Shown here: positions 50,201 through 60,082 of the stretch, piece by piece
Layout: each line of letters begins with the position of its first letter
How positions within the stretch are numbered: the stretch's first letter is position 1
NCBI GenBank assembly: GCA_026874595.1
Contig: CM049306.1
Coordinates: forward strand, 77,145,142 to 77,209,141
Origin: Sipunculus nudus
Lineage: Eukaryota > Annelida > Sipuncula > Golfingiida > Sipunculidae
Length of the DNA stretch: 64,000 bases
Direction: 5' to 3'
Translations under genes and position numbers: made by a program
Notes under the pieces: model-generated
Database searches by the model: none
Seen by the model: only the letters and a program-made list of their open reading frames with translations
Told to the model about the DNA's origin: nothing

Positions 50201-50347
50201 TTGTCTCTGGTTCATTTACTCGATTATATACATAATTATGGTGTTAGGCATCACTTAAAATCTTTCCCCATTTCATTGTGATATTAAATTTACCTGACTG
50301 AAGACGGCTCCAGCAAGAAAGACAACGGTAAGGAATCGCCAGACCAT
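40411..50347 (-). CDS. PhoPQ-activated pathogenicity-related / AprA-like secreted protein (15 exons, complete)
   Basis: Member of the PhoPQ_related family, which includes bacterial PqaA and Dictyostelium autocrine proliferation repressor AprA. Exons: 50347-50294, 49790-49655, 49139-49022, 47177-47063, 46160-46041, 45578-45486, 45112-45023, 44749-44620, 43886-43766, 43057-42970, 42674-42636, 42233-42145, 41637-41544, 41160-41095, 40533-40411. All phases agree, giving 491 residues, normal for the family. A signal peptide (residues 1-18) precedes LDEYVRRIDPEYGYTLLE, VLNMTSQRW and WPVWWHYMTVVIP. An alpha/beta-hydrolase-like triad is inferred: Ser211 (GGPSKRGWTTW), Asp303 (GAAGDEFF) and His333 (LPNAQHTM). 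Several N-glycosylation sequons (NMT, NAS, NIT, NQS, NVT) fit secretion. The enzymatic substrate is unknown in the family. The intron after exon 3 carries a 41-bp array copied from the exon edge. Confidence 0.92.
40657..40724. repeat. (AT)n microsatellite
   Basis: About 33 AT units in the last intron of the PhoPQ-related gene. Confidence 0.99.
41095..41160 (-). CDS. PhoPQ-related exon 14
   Basis: 22 codons (SPGRYHVKYDNPSTGWTSFF), phase 0 both sides; matches the family's GW.AFFVE motif. Acceptor TTACAG, donor GTGTCC. Confidence 0.9.
41544..41637 (-). CDS. PhoPQ-related exon 13
   Basis: 94 nt with RDFRILIGPDPQ and NVTWEEEPERLELI, the beta-sandwich-like tail ('RDFR.....W'). Confidence 0.9.
42145..42233 (-). 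CDS. PhoPQ-related exon 12
   Basis: 89 nt encoding the start of the C-terminal beta domain (VDPEPDFITVWRGDTEQ). Donor GTACGT. Confidence 0.9.
42636..42674 (-). CDS. PhoPQ-related exon 11 (39-nt microexon)
   Basis: 13 codons, NQSLPQINWTRTY, phase 0 both sides, so skipping it would keep frame. Acceptor ATTTCAG, donor GTGAGT. Confidence 0.88.
42970..43057 (-). CDS. PhoPQ-related exon 10 (catalytic His candidate)
   Basis: 88 nt encoding MLPNAQHTML, where the family has 'PN..H'. An (AT)n run lies 18 bp beyond its acceptor. Confidence 0.92.
43076..43124. repeat. (AT)n microsatellite next to splice acceptor
   Basis: AT run starting 18 bp from the 3' splice site of exon 10 (minus strand), where the branch point is expected. 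Confidence 0.98.
43766..43886 (-). CDS. PhoPQ-related exon 9 (acidic triad residue)
   Basis: 121 nt encoding MPILYIGAAGDEFFLLDDT, equivalent to the family's 'K.I..AT.DEFF..D', and WWDDIPSKQKYI. Confidence 0.93.
44620..44749 (-). CDS. PhoPQ-related exon 8
   Basis: 130 nt. NLQKHYRSLNGWSWAFKDYY matches the family's 'H....YGGWS.A..DY'. Contains the sequon NIT. Confidence 0.92.
45023..45112 (-). CDS. PhoPQ-related exon 7
   Basis: 30 codons starting RGWTTWLAGAVDDRV, completing the SKRGWTTW signature of the family, then MAPQVLSLLNFVE. Confidence 0.93.
45486..45578 (-). CDS. PhoPQ-related exon 6 (nucleophile Ser)
   Basis: 31 codons, AAVRAMDAV through KYFLGGPSK. The Ser of GGPSK(RG) is the expected nucleophile-elbow serine; the motif is split by the intron after Lys. 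Confidence 0.92.
46041..46160 (-). CDS. PhoPQ-related exon 5
   Basis: 40 codons with RIEDAIIGWTFRQFV and EVLLLFPMTK, matching the family's 'R.EDA.IAYTW..F......WLLRLPMTK'. Confidence 0.92.
47063..47177 (-). CDS. PhoPQ-related exon 4
   Basis: Encodes PPLPDDNYLVGFVEDFA and VLLENVPNQPIIMA. An (AT)n tract begins 24 bp beyond its acceptor, within the preceding intron. Confidence 0.92.
47198..47237. repeat. (AT)n microsatellite next to splice acceptor
   Basis: AT run starting about 20 bp from the 3' splice site of exon 4 (minus strand). Confidence 0.98.
48061..49050 (-). repeat. 41-bp minisatellite made of exon 3 end plus 5' splice site
   Basis: 24 units at 41-bp spacing, CGTCTATG starting at 48078, 48119 and so on up to the exonic copy at 49023. 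Read on the minus strand, each unit is GGTCTGGCAGATAACATAGA then CGA|GTGAGT and ACTCAGAGTATT, i.e. 23 nt of the exon 3 3' end (GLADNID) plus the first 18 nt of the intron. GTGAGT or GTAAGT survives in 18 of 24 units. Units farthest from the exon (48160-48290) are the most degenerate. Confidence 0.96.
49022..49139 (-). CDS. PhoPQ-related exon 3
   Basis: Encodes WPVWWHYMTVVIPDVPGD and ends FMLIGLADNIDE with donor GA|GTGAGT. The last 23 nt and the first 18 nt of the intron are the founding unit of the array at 48061-49050. Reading past the donor meets an in-frame TGA immediately. Confidence 0.93.
49655..49790 (-). CDS. PhoPQ-related exon 2
   Basis: Encodes the family N-terminal signature LDEYVRRIDPEYGYTLLE and TTYVLNMTSQRWKD. 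Acceptor TCTCAAG, donor GTACGT. Confidence 0.93.
49903..50170 (-). mobile_element. MITE family A copy 5 (in intron 1 of the PhoPQ-related gene)
   Basis: Starts AAAGTATGGTTCTAAAGGCA, contains TCATATGACATTTTTATCGA and AAAAATCGCCCGCCCGC, and ends near ATACCTTTCATTTGCCTTA. It is bounded by AAATA and AAT-type AT-rich sequence. Confidence 0.88.
50294..50347 (-). CDS. PhoPQ-related exon 1: signal peptide
   Basis: 18 codons, MVWRFLTVVFLAGAVFSQ: a short basic start, then a hydrophobic core and small residues before a likely cleavage near its end. Start context CCACCATGG matches Kozak. Donor GTAAAT. Confidence 0.92.
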
Positions 50348-51770
50348 GGTGGGACGGCCTTCTCAGCTGACTGCGGTATGACCAGCGCCTAGCTCAGTCA
50401 GGAGTCTTCAGTTTGTGGGAGTCCTTCCCATAGAACTCGCCTTGTAATCAGATAAACCCCGCCTATGTCGGACCACATAATAATATGACCCTGACTGCTT
50501 ATCGTCTTTCCTGAAGATAGTACCGTGACTTTGGGTCAAGGTCATGAGATGCCACCATCTGTTGTATACAGGACTCATATAGCAGTTAAGTCGGGAGCTC
50601 AATGTTGAGCATTTGCTGAAAAGTAGACATTTAACGGGCACTAACTCCTAACTTTTTTTATCATATATTTGTTGTCATTGAATTAAAGGTAGATGCAATG
50701 AAAAGTATAAAACTTGTCTGCACATTATTTCTTCTGTTTCAGAGGTAGATTTGATTAGAAAATAAACACCGATAACTTATTTTGGAAGGAAATAAATCGA
50801 AATGATTTTACACAATCACACACACAGGGTTTTTGTATATAGGATCGCTTTTATGATAATTATTCACATACCGAAGTAACAATAGAGCATACATATTGCA
50901 GAGTGATATGATCCAGACTCGAGTGATAGAAAAATAAATCATCTAAAAACGGTTGATCTGTGTCGTCATGGATACTGGCTGATCATAAAATCCTACATGA
51001 CTCAAAAAAAAAATAAATAAATAAAATTGCACTTCATTAAATAAGAAAATTAATTATCGGAATAAAAAAGAGCCTCTCTGATATTTAAACGGAAACCAAC
51101 ACGTTTAATTCAAAGGAAATTAATGGTTACTGTTGAAACATGGATCGGTGTAAATATGGTAAATATGCAAAATTAATTTGCCTGGTAAATTTCAACATGC
51201 ACGCACTTGTGTTCCTCAATGTCAAGAATTTAGGACACAAACATCATACGCCTTGTACGTCCGTAAGAACAGTTGTAAAGTGTAAAGTCTGTTTTGTGGA
51301 AACTATGTAATATACATTGAACAAAGTCAGGTATTAGCTTTTCATTTCCATATGTAGAGCAGGAAATACATCGCAGCTTGTATACAGTCAATGCCTGCTG
51401 CTCTAAAGTAAGGAAGGTCGAAATCTCCGATCCCCTCAAACAGCCTACCTGTCAGGAGAGAACGTTTCTTATTTTTAAATAGATATTAATTCATATGCCA
51501 AATGCTGCGTGTAAACATGAACATATCTTATAAAAATAGTCTCTCTCTCTCTCTCCATCTATTTGTTTTTCGCGACAGCTGCCTTTGTAATTTTGAAAAC
51601 CCCGGAAAGCTTCAGAGATTAACTGGTTAACGCTTTGTTGGATACGTCGCAATACTTCTTGACAAACGTTATTCTACACCGGTATGGTCAGAATACATAC
51701 ATAGCATGTTGCTATCAAATCTTATAAAGTTAAAATGCAAATTTCTTAATCCTTGTACAACGTATGAAGT
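50348..51770. other. Upstream flank of the PhoPQ-related gene
   Basis: Presumed 5' UTR and promoter of the minus-strand gene. No unambiguous TATA box or CpG island is seen, and no gene is recognised. 51540-51555 is a short CT run. Confidence 0.45.
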
Positions 51771-52535
51771 AAATCATACAAGACCATGCAAATTCGCTTC
51801 TTTACCTGTCAAAGGTCCTGAAATAACCCCTTTTCCACAGCCAAACATCAAAAGGCCGTATGCACTGTTGATATGATCTGCACCTGAAAACTTCTCCATT
51901 GCAACTAGAAGAACGGCTGTTTGTACATCGTTGAATAGACCATAGAAGGAAGCTGATACTGGCAAAGGATGGTCCTACAAGTACATATATTACCGCCACT
52001 ACAGTCCCGAGCGTGCCAACTGCCAGGAGCAGAACTTTGTTGAACACAGCAGTGTTTGGTAAAACTCCTGCGAGGATTTCGCCGACGACATTGAAGCTGT
52101 CAGTGACAGATATCGTCCAAGATGCCAGGTGTTAAGGGACCCGTGATGAATTGCATAGTTTGGAAAACAACACGGGCAGACATATTCCACAAGTAAACGC
52201 AAGACGCTGGACTTTTTCAGCACTTGCTTTGCCTTCTGACTGCTCTTTCCATGGGTTTATAGTATCAACTTCATTATTTTCTTCCCGCTTAGTTTGACCA
52301 CCATCCCACACTACATCAACAGGTCTCAACAAGGGTCCATATTCAGCGACAGTCCAGCAATCATCATGTTTTCTCCAGGCCAGCAGGATATAACAAAACA
52401 ACCAGTGGAACAACAGATGCCCTGGGATATACCAGTGCTGTCGCTAGAGGGTGCTTTTCCGTAAAATAGTTTGTAATGGTGGCAGCAGCCGGAGTGACGA
52501 TAAGGCAACGCCTACGACGTTGTTGTAAAGTCCAA
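51770..52535 (-). pseudogene. SLC16-like monocarboxylate transporter pseudogene
   Basis: Conceptual minus-strand translation in shifting frames gives MCT-family pieces in order: TITNYFTEKHPLATALVYP, GPLLRPVDVVWD (the 'GALLRP' end of the N-half), a hydrophilic loop, then FNVVGEILAGVLP, NKVLLLAVGTLGTVVAVIY, SFYGLFNDVQTAVLLVAME and NSAYGLLMFGCGKGVISGP. The frames change near 52440, 52380, 52140 and 51970. It could be a retrocopy or a large decayed exon, since a donor-like AG|GTAAAG follows GPLTG at the 3' end. Not functional as written. Confidence 0.8.
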
Positions 52536-52779
52536 AGCGTTATATATACTTTGTTCTTTAACTAAATGTATTTACACAAATATAATATATTAACAAATTA
52601 TATTCATATTTTATAAGAGAATATAATAACGATCAGGTGTAACTTTCTTTATGGTCATTAACTTTTTGCTATATTTATAAAATCTCTTAAATATACATTA
52701 AAAATAAATAGATGAAGCATTCACATTTGAGTTTATTGTAACTTAATGGGTATTATTTCACTGTGTTAAGAGTTGTGTT

Positions 52780-52977
52780 TTTTTAAAAAACAACACCTCT
52801 AGCTAATACCCCAAAGAAGATGCCGCCGGTAAGAGCGAACCAATACTTCCCATTAACACAAACCTGGCCACCACCAAGCAGTACCCCCCCCCCCCCCCCC
52901 CCCCCCGTCAGAAGATCCCCGAATATCGGCCTGTTCATTCGGTTTCCGTCATTTTTATCCTGAAAAGAAATAATCAC
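52780..52977 (-). pseudogene. Possible upstream exon remnant of the SLC16-like pseudogene
   Basis: Minus-strand frame with GKYWFALTGGIFFGVLARGV, resembling an MFS transmembrane segment and placed as expected upstream of the main fragment. A 26-base poly(C) run (52887-52912 region) interrupts it. Weak support. Confidence 0.35.
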
Positions 52978-52984
52978 TGATATA

Positions 52985-53225
52985 TAACCACAGGCGCTTG
53001 AATTGCTTTTAGTGTAGATTTCGGTTAAATTTGTAACTTTTCTGCTTCATTTCATTATAGCTTTTACTTATCTGACATTTACCTAGCGTTTTTCGCACTA
53101 TATGGTCCATCTCTTTATTGTTTACTTAATATTCTCAAATATTAATTAAAAAATTAAGAGATTGACCATATAACATATTTAACCAAAATCTACACTAAAA
53201 GCAATTCAAGCGCCGCCTGTGATAT
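52985..53225. mobile_element. MITE family B reference copy
   Basis: Terminal inverted repeats of more than 35 bp: CACAGGCGCTTGAATTGCTT at the left and AGCAATTCAAGCGCCGCCTG at the right, with TTTAGTGTAGATTT and its inverse inside. About 240 bp, no ORF. Confidence 0.92.
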
Positions 53226-54090
53226 CCCACAACAGACCCTTCTCATATAGAAATCAAGTAAAATGACAAAAAGAATATGCATAAATAAGTTAACACAATG
53301 TAGAAAAAAGTCCTATAATTACCATCTCAATTACAAGATCAAATTGATCAGACCAGGGGAAGGCCTGACTGAAGCCAGAATTTTTATGTTAAAGAAGAGG
53401 GCAAATGATAAAGGCGAATGTATACCATATACCGCTCCAACAGTATGACGAAAAACACTCAAGGACTTTAAGACCAATGTAAATGAGAATACAGATGAGA
53501 CAACTTTCCAGAGCTCGTTAATGATCTTTCAGATAGAACATATGTGACAAGGTTTAACCAAAATTGAGAAGTTAACATCTGGCGGAAAGTAATTTCTCAA
53601 TTTATCAGTTAAACATCTGACGCAAGGATAACTATTCTACTGTTGTTGTTTTTTTTTTCAAATTGTTGCATGAGCACGAATAACAAATTACTAATGTTCA
53701 CTTCTTCATTCAGTTCCTCACAATCACAACTTTGAGGAAGACCTTAAACTGGATTTATTTTCGTTCAAGTCGGATGCATTTAAGGTTAAGCGTAGTCTTT
53801 ACAATCAAATTTTTACTATATAGATTTCTTGGTACTTAGAAAATTTCAAGTGCTCTGCCTATCTTCTCCGACCTTCATATAACTCAAGCGCAGAGTTGAT
53901 AGGGCCAGTTATTCTCCGAGCAGTACGACAAATGATTTATAACATCACTCATTTATAGGTCGTCACCGGTATGACAATATTCTGTAATATGTAATATAAT
54001 TTTACAAATTACAGGAACCAAGGGTATATTTTAACGTGCAGTTTGTGCAATTGTAAACGTAAATTTGCAGTTGTAAATCTGCATTTGTGC
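53226..54090. other. Intergenic sequence, no gene recognised
   Basis: A 61-codon plus-strand frame at 53263 has no recognisable motif. Nothing else is supported. Confidence 0.4.
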
Positions 54091-54093
54091 AGT

Positions 54094-54357
54094 TCTAAAT
54101 TTAAATATTTAGTCAGTTATATATATGAAAAACAACTTTTACACATCGATGGTTAATTTATTTAAATTAATCAATGTAATTGGGCCTGATATGGAATTTT
54201 AACATGTTTATATTTCCCTTAAATGTCTAAATTTAAATATTTAGTCAGTTATATATATGAAAAACAACTTTTACACATCGATGGTTAATTTCTTAAATTA
54301 ATCAATGTAATTGGGCCTGATATGGAATTTTAACATGTTTATATTTCCCTTAAATGA
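54094..54357. repeat. 132-bp tandem duplication
   Basis: Two copies starting TCTAAATTTAAATATTTAGT at 54094 and 54226 with very few differences, both ending TATTTCCCTTAAATG. Confidence 0.96.
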
Positions 54358-55185
54358 TAAATATAATATCCCATTATATATTCCCATTAATAATCCATTT
54401 AAAATATTAAAATTTTATTTAAATTGTTATTAAAATCAGATTGAGCTTCGACTTAAGTTAAGATTGCTTACTGAAAGATTATACTCTCAGGTATATGTAT
54501 TAATATACTGCCATAAACTGTTACATAGTTATGGTGAAACACATTCAGTTATGAATAACATTACTTCAATCCGTTCCAAACCCCCTGTCCACCTGGTATT
54601 TCGCGACTATCTCCACACTAGACAAACTTTCCAAACAAAACCTGCACCAATGGCAGAAAGAGGAAAATGCCTAATTTATGGTACCCTACCTGCTTACGAT
54701 ATAAATATTATTCACTTTACGGCCTGATTGACAGGTCTCATATACAGTATGTCCGTGGATCATGGCGTCTTTAGCAAGTGACCACAAAATGTGACGTCAC
54801 AGTAAACCGCGTGCACGAGGAGAACACAAGTCTCGCTGCAGGGGTCGGCAGCTCTTGATTATTGGTCCCCTGAATATTGGTGCCCGTTTTATGACGTCAT
54901 CACTGCACCTTGTTATGTACATTTCATAGATTGGTGGCAAGATGTCAATTCTGAATAGACTAGTTACTCATAAACTGGTTATAAATTGTTTACAGGAAAA
55001 TGGCCAAAAGCAGGTCATTATTTCCATAATAGTTAATTATTCAATCTCCTCTTTCTGCCCATGGAACAAAAGTTTTTTTTGCTTTATTTAAAAGCCTAAT
55101 GATAATCGCGAAAAAACAGGTTGGCAGCGGAGGTGGAACGGACTTTAAATTTTTATAGACCAAAGTCTCGTGAAAAGTGACCTCA

Positions 55186-55430
55186 TTCACAGGCGCTTGA
55201 ATTGCTATTAGTGTAGATTTCGGTTAAATTTGTTACTTTTCTGGGTCATTTCCTTATAACTATTACTAATCTAACATTTTCCTAGCCTAGTTCACACTAT
55301 ACGGTCCAACTCTTTATTATTTACCTAATATTTGAGATAGGCAGGCAAGAAGTCCCCTTCGTTAGGTCCGACAGGGCAATGGCATAATCCCATCGTGTTT
55401 TCAGACTCTCAACCCGTTTCTCACGGGTGA
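55186..55430 (+). mobile_element. MITE family B copy 3 (right end not found)
   Basis: Left end CACAGGCGCTTGAATTGCTA with TAGTGTAGATTTCGG as in 52985. It continues with TATACGGTCCAACTC and then a GGCAGGCAAGAAGTCCCCTT segment that also occurs inverted inside the copy at 9446. Confidence 0.8.
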
Positions 55431-57292
55431 GATACCTCACTAATGCTTGCCACCAGAAGTTATATTGAAGTTACTTTATACCATGGTTATTGTGTTATGC
55501 CAGCAACATCATGGCTTTTTATATCTACTTTAATAGGTCGCCATAAGAAAAATAAACCCGCTCCAAAAAGTGTGTAGGCTATTTGTACTTATCTAAGGGA
55601 ATGTATTAAAATATCGCCAAAATTGAATAAGACGCAAGAACTACACGAAACTATATTCTGTTCCATCAACCTGAGTCCACCTTTTTTTTAGCTAATTTTC
55701 TTTAAAATTTATATTTTTTAATAATTTCCTAGAAAACTGCACATTGAAGTGACAACCTTATATGGCAATTAAAAATGTTACAAAAAATCCCCAGTTTATG
55801 TTTCACAACTGTTTGGTCTCTACCTGATGATCTGACAGATCAGATGTGTCCCTGCATGACCATAATCTGTTCCACAATACGGTGCCCATTGAAATTTGGC
55901 AATTAGTCTCTGAAACTCAAAAATATAACTCGCGATTCTAATTCCAGATATTTTTTATTACGAATTGTTAAAAGTAGCCATGCTGCTGACGAAAATATAT
56001 TATTGAACAAGTGTATTGCCAAAATTATTTAATTAATTAAAATTAATAATAATAATTATACAAGTGCCAAAACCATTATATTAACAGATAAATGAAGGAC
56101 AAGTTAAATTACAAATAATATGTGGAAATCTAAAAAGGCAAATCATAATATAATGCATTTTAAGAAAATATAATAAACAGTGAAAATTATTGAACAAGAC
56201 ATAGAGTATGAAAACTAAAAATGAAATTATTATCAATAATGCATGTAAATTGATATTGCGGAACCACTAAATTTACACATTTGACAAAAAATGCAACTAC
56301 AAGAAGAAATTTAAATACATGATGTATAATATGAATATGATGTCATTTAACTGGTCCCAAATCCTTTGCTCACTGGTAATATGATACCTCAATGTGACTG
56401 GAGCAGTGGTTGTCTGATAGCAGGTGATGCCATAGATGGACCCTTCCTCAGTCAAATGAAATTATAGCGCCATTTCAGCCCTCTGACATTAGAGAGTCTA
56501 CGACCAATGTACCAGCGTCAGAGGCTTACCAATCCATCATAAATGCCAACTGAGTCGTTTATTCACGGCTAGAGCGATATAAAATATTTCAAGAACTTTT
56601 CCGAAATTAGGATACAAACATTTACAGGTAAATTCAGGAAGATTTGTCAGTTCTAGTGCAATTAAACAAATTTCCGAAACCTTCCTTTCTAACACCATCA
56701 GAGTTGTTTATGTATATTATAATTTATTACACGCAAGTAATAAAGTGAAAAGTGTGAATATAGAATTACATCCAGATAATATCTTCCTGAAGAAAATGTT
56801 TGATGAAATTAGTATCTTTTTTCTATTTAAGCCTTTAATTTTAGAAAGTTAACGCTCAACATTTTAACATACAAAATCATTTACTTGCAAAAATAATGTG
56901 TGCATCCTGATATAATTGTTTACTTGAAATATTCTATAATTTCTACTGTTCAGCATGCACTATTCACTGCCCTATCCAATTTTGTTACCACAGAATGGGC
57001 TGAACTGACATTTAACTGCGTTTCACGATTAAGTACTGTGTTCGGATCCAATTAGCAGGAATTTTTTATAGCAACAATATACAATACACGCAAGAGAGTC
57101 CATCTTGAACATCGCCTTATAAAGGATAAGATCTCCTTGTTTTAACTTTACGACATAACAAATACGGTCTTTCTCTTTCGATATAGAGCAGTCCCGATCA
57201 CTTATTGTCATTCGTTTCCTAAAGATGTCGTTAGTGTGATGATGAAAAAGATCTATTTTCAATAAGGCGCCCATCTTCTTATGTTTTCTTGG
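55431..57292. other. AT-rich intergenic sequence and SLC6 3' flank
   Basis: No coding block, tandem repeat or paired inverted repeat was identified. The minus-strand part adjoining 57293 is expected to contain the SLC6 3' UTR. Confidence 0.45.
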
Positions 57293-57433
57293 TTATAGCC
57301 TATCCATATCTTTTTCTTTCAGTGAGAGCTCTGTTTGCTTTTGCTTGAATCTCGCCTTCAGTTTTTCAGCGTCAGGCCACTGAGGTGGTATTTGATCAGG
57401 TCTCAGACGTGGGGTCGTTATTTCTTTCCACCT
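57293..57433 (-). CDS. SLC6 last exon, cytosolic C-tail
   Basis: 46 codons plus [23 protein letters not shown], then a Lys/Glu-rich predicted helix to the stop. The upstream intron holds a SINE and poly(C) tracts. Confidence 0.92.
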   Translation of the reverse strand, partial: RWKEITTPRLRPDQIPPQWPDAEKLKARFKQKQTELSLKEKDMDRL

Positions 57434-60031
57434 CTGAAACATAATGATGTACAGATATATGGCTAGTCTCTTTATAAATATTATTTATGTGATTTTGTTG
57501 CTCTTAGCAGTTATTATCAAATGTGACATCATTTATTATGCCCTTTTATCTGATTCTTAATCTAAGTATGTACATCTGCAGGTCCATTTTTCGGCTGGGA
57601 CTACATGAAGATAGTAGCACTCGCTTCCTATCCAATTATCTTTGTATCCTGGTGTCAACAAAGCTCAGTGTCTACCGCACCTGCGGGTCCAGGGTATGTA
57701 ATCAACCCCATTCCTGGGTCATAACGAGGACCACCCCCCCCCCCCCCCCCCCAAGACGCACTCGCTTGTGAGTGATACATGACATTGGTGCACAGCCTTC
57801 CCATTAAGCCTGCAGTGCGCTAACCCTGGGTGGGGACCGACCGTGAAAATCTCAATGCCTCGACCTCCCGGCTTTGAGACCTGTGCTCTACCCTTGAGCC
57901 ACAGAAGCAGGTCAGAACATCTTTTAAGCAATTTTTCTGCTGAGGGTAAAGTATACCTGTTGCCAACCGGCGGAGGTTAAACAAGCGTTAAATCTATCAG
58001 GCAGGAAATTTGATTTCAACTACTATATACTTGTTGAGCTAAATTTCCGATACTGTGAAATGGCCCAAGTCGATTACACTAATAAATGCTTTTTCCTTTA
58101 TATAATATCTAAGTGATAGTGTTTTGGTTATGTCTCATTCAAATCCCCCTTCTCATTAATAATCTGGATACACGTATGTCGTGACTCTTAAACGGCGCTA
58201 TCTGACCAATCAAATGTCAATGAGTAACTTATGATCACTGAACAACATCCTCAATTACAAAACATATGAATAAAAACAAAACATTCTGATAATAATATGG
58301 TCATTTAAAGGTAGATAAACATTTTAATATGTTTATTATCTCGCGCTGTTAGTTCATTTTGGCTGAATACAAAAGATTCCAAACAAATCCTAAGCGAGGG
58401 GACTTACTTTCTCCAATTCACTTGTTTTACACGTTATTATAGTTAAACAGGGGCGGATCCAGGATTTAGGAAAAAAAAAGGGGGGGGGGGGTCCAACCCA
58501 GGAGGACTAATGAAAATCCTAAAAAAAGGTCATCAGGTCCGGAAAAGGGGGGGGGGGGGTCAAAATATATATATATATACACATATATATAAACATTTGT
58601 GAGGGGAATGTTTTAATGTCTAAATGGTGTAAAGCTTAGTTTAAGATGCAATGTTACTTGGTTTTAAGTAATAATTATTATTATTTTTTCTTGTTTGGTT
58701 TAAATTTAAATTGTTCATAATTGTGATCTCTTCATTTTCACTTGTATTGTAAGAATTAGGAACTATAAGCCTTTGGCCTTTTGCTCAAGAATAAACCTTC
58801 ACTTTCTTCTTCAAAGCGTAGAAAAGCCCCCCCCCCCCCCCCACCACCCCAACCCCCACCACCACCAGGGAAAAGGGGTGCTACACCCCTCATATATTCA
58901 CAGTCAATCAAACTCTACATGTTATTCCAGTACATTTAATACCGAAATCCCTGTTATTAAAGGTGCCCATTCAGCTACCTTTTGAAAAAGAATTTACGTG
59001 ATTCGGCTTCCATTTTGTATATATTGATGATCTAAGGGTAATTTTGTTTGTGAAAAGTTCACGCCTTCGTGAAGGATGTATGAACTTGTTTATTAACAAC
59101 ATGTTTGTAAACACAGCAATGTTGACAAACGAGAAAAACATGTAAACTTAGGTGATAGGTCGCATATATGCAAAGGTAAGAAGGTCACTTGACTTGCTAT
59201 CAGATGCCCTTGTTGAATTTGTGTTGATTGTTTTGGCGGGCCCAAAGATGTCATAAACACGTTGATTAAAACAAGAGAAGCAGCCTGTGTATGGTGATAT
59301 CCACGTTTTCTAGCCTATTTTTTATTTAAAAAAACTCCAAGGGATTACATGTAGTTTATAAAGGTTAGGTAGGTGATTGGTCCCCTTAAGTAAACAAATC
59401 ACAAAAATAACACAAACAAGAAGATGGACCATAACATCTAAAATCGTCGTTATGAGATCAAACTTACCTGTATGATTGATCCATCAGCCTTCAGCATCAT
59501 GACTATAAAGCCGATAGGAATACATATCATGGACATGGTGGCCAGTATCAAACCAAACACCTGAGCCCACACGGGGTAGATATAGATTGTGTTGGTCTTT
59601 TTGTACGTCAGCTCCTCAAATGTCACACAACTGAACACAAATATAAACTGAAAGGAAGACAAGCAGGAATGCATAAATTGAGTCTAAACCACATTTTGAA
59701 CCATCTTTACAAACGTTTCTGTGAAAAGTGTTCTGTTTAGATTACTGTTATTACTTAATACATTATCTTTGTAATACAGTCGTTTTGGATACTTGTTTAG
59801 TACACTTCTGTGTCAACTATAATGGATAATTTAAAAAAAAAGCTTGCTCCCAACTTGCAAATTAGTCATTTTTTTTTAATTAAAACCTATATGAATATAC
59901 TGATGCCGATATCTTAAAATTAAATTTTCAGCAAAATGTCTTTACCATTAGAGCTGTTTAGTCTGATACCAAGAATCTTGGAAATTTTGTCGGCCTCTTA
60001 AGTATATATAAGTTATGTACTTACAAGCGTG

Positions 60032-60082
<51 letters not shown>

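Noticed and set aside
40411..50347. PhoPQ-related gene as bacterial contamination
   Set aside because: Fifteen exons with consensus eukaryotic splice sites, an AATAAA signal and host-like repeats in the introns exclude it.
54464..54727. 87-codon plus-strand open frame as a gene
   Set aside because: No recognisable motif, no splice context or homology that I can support; too short to call.
57720..57912. Functional tRNA gene
   Set aside because: Only the A box is well preserved; the B box and acceptor-stem pairing are degenerate and the sequence continues as a SINE body.
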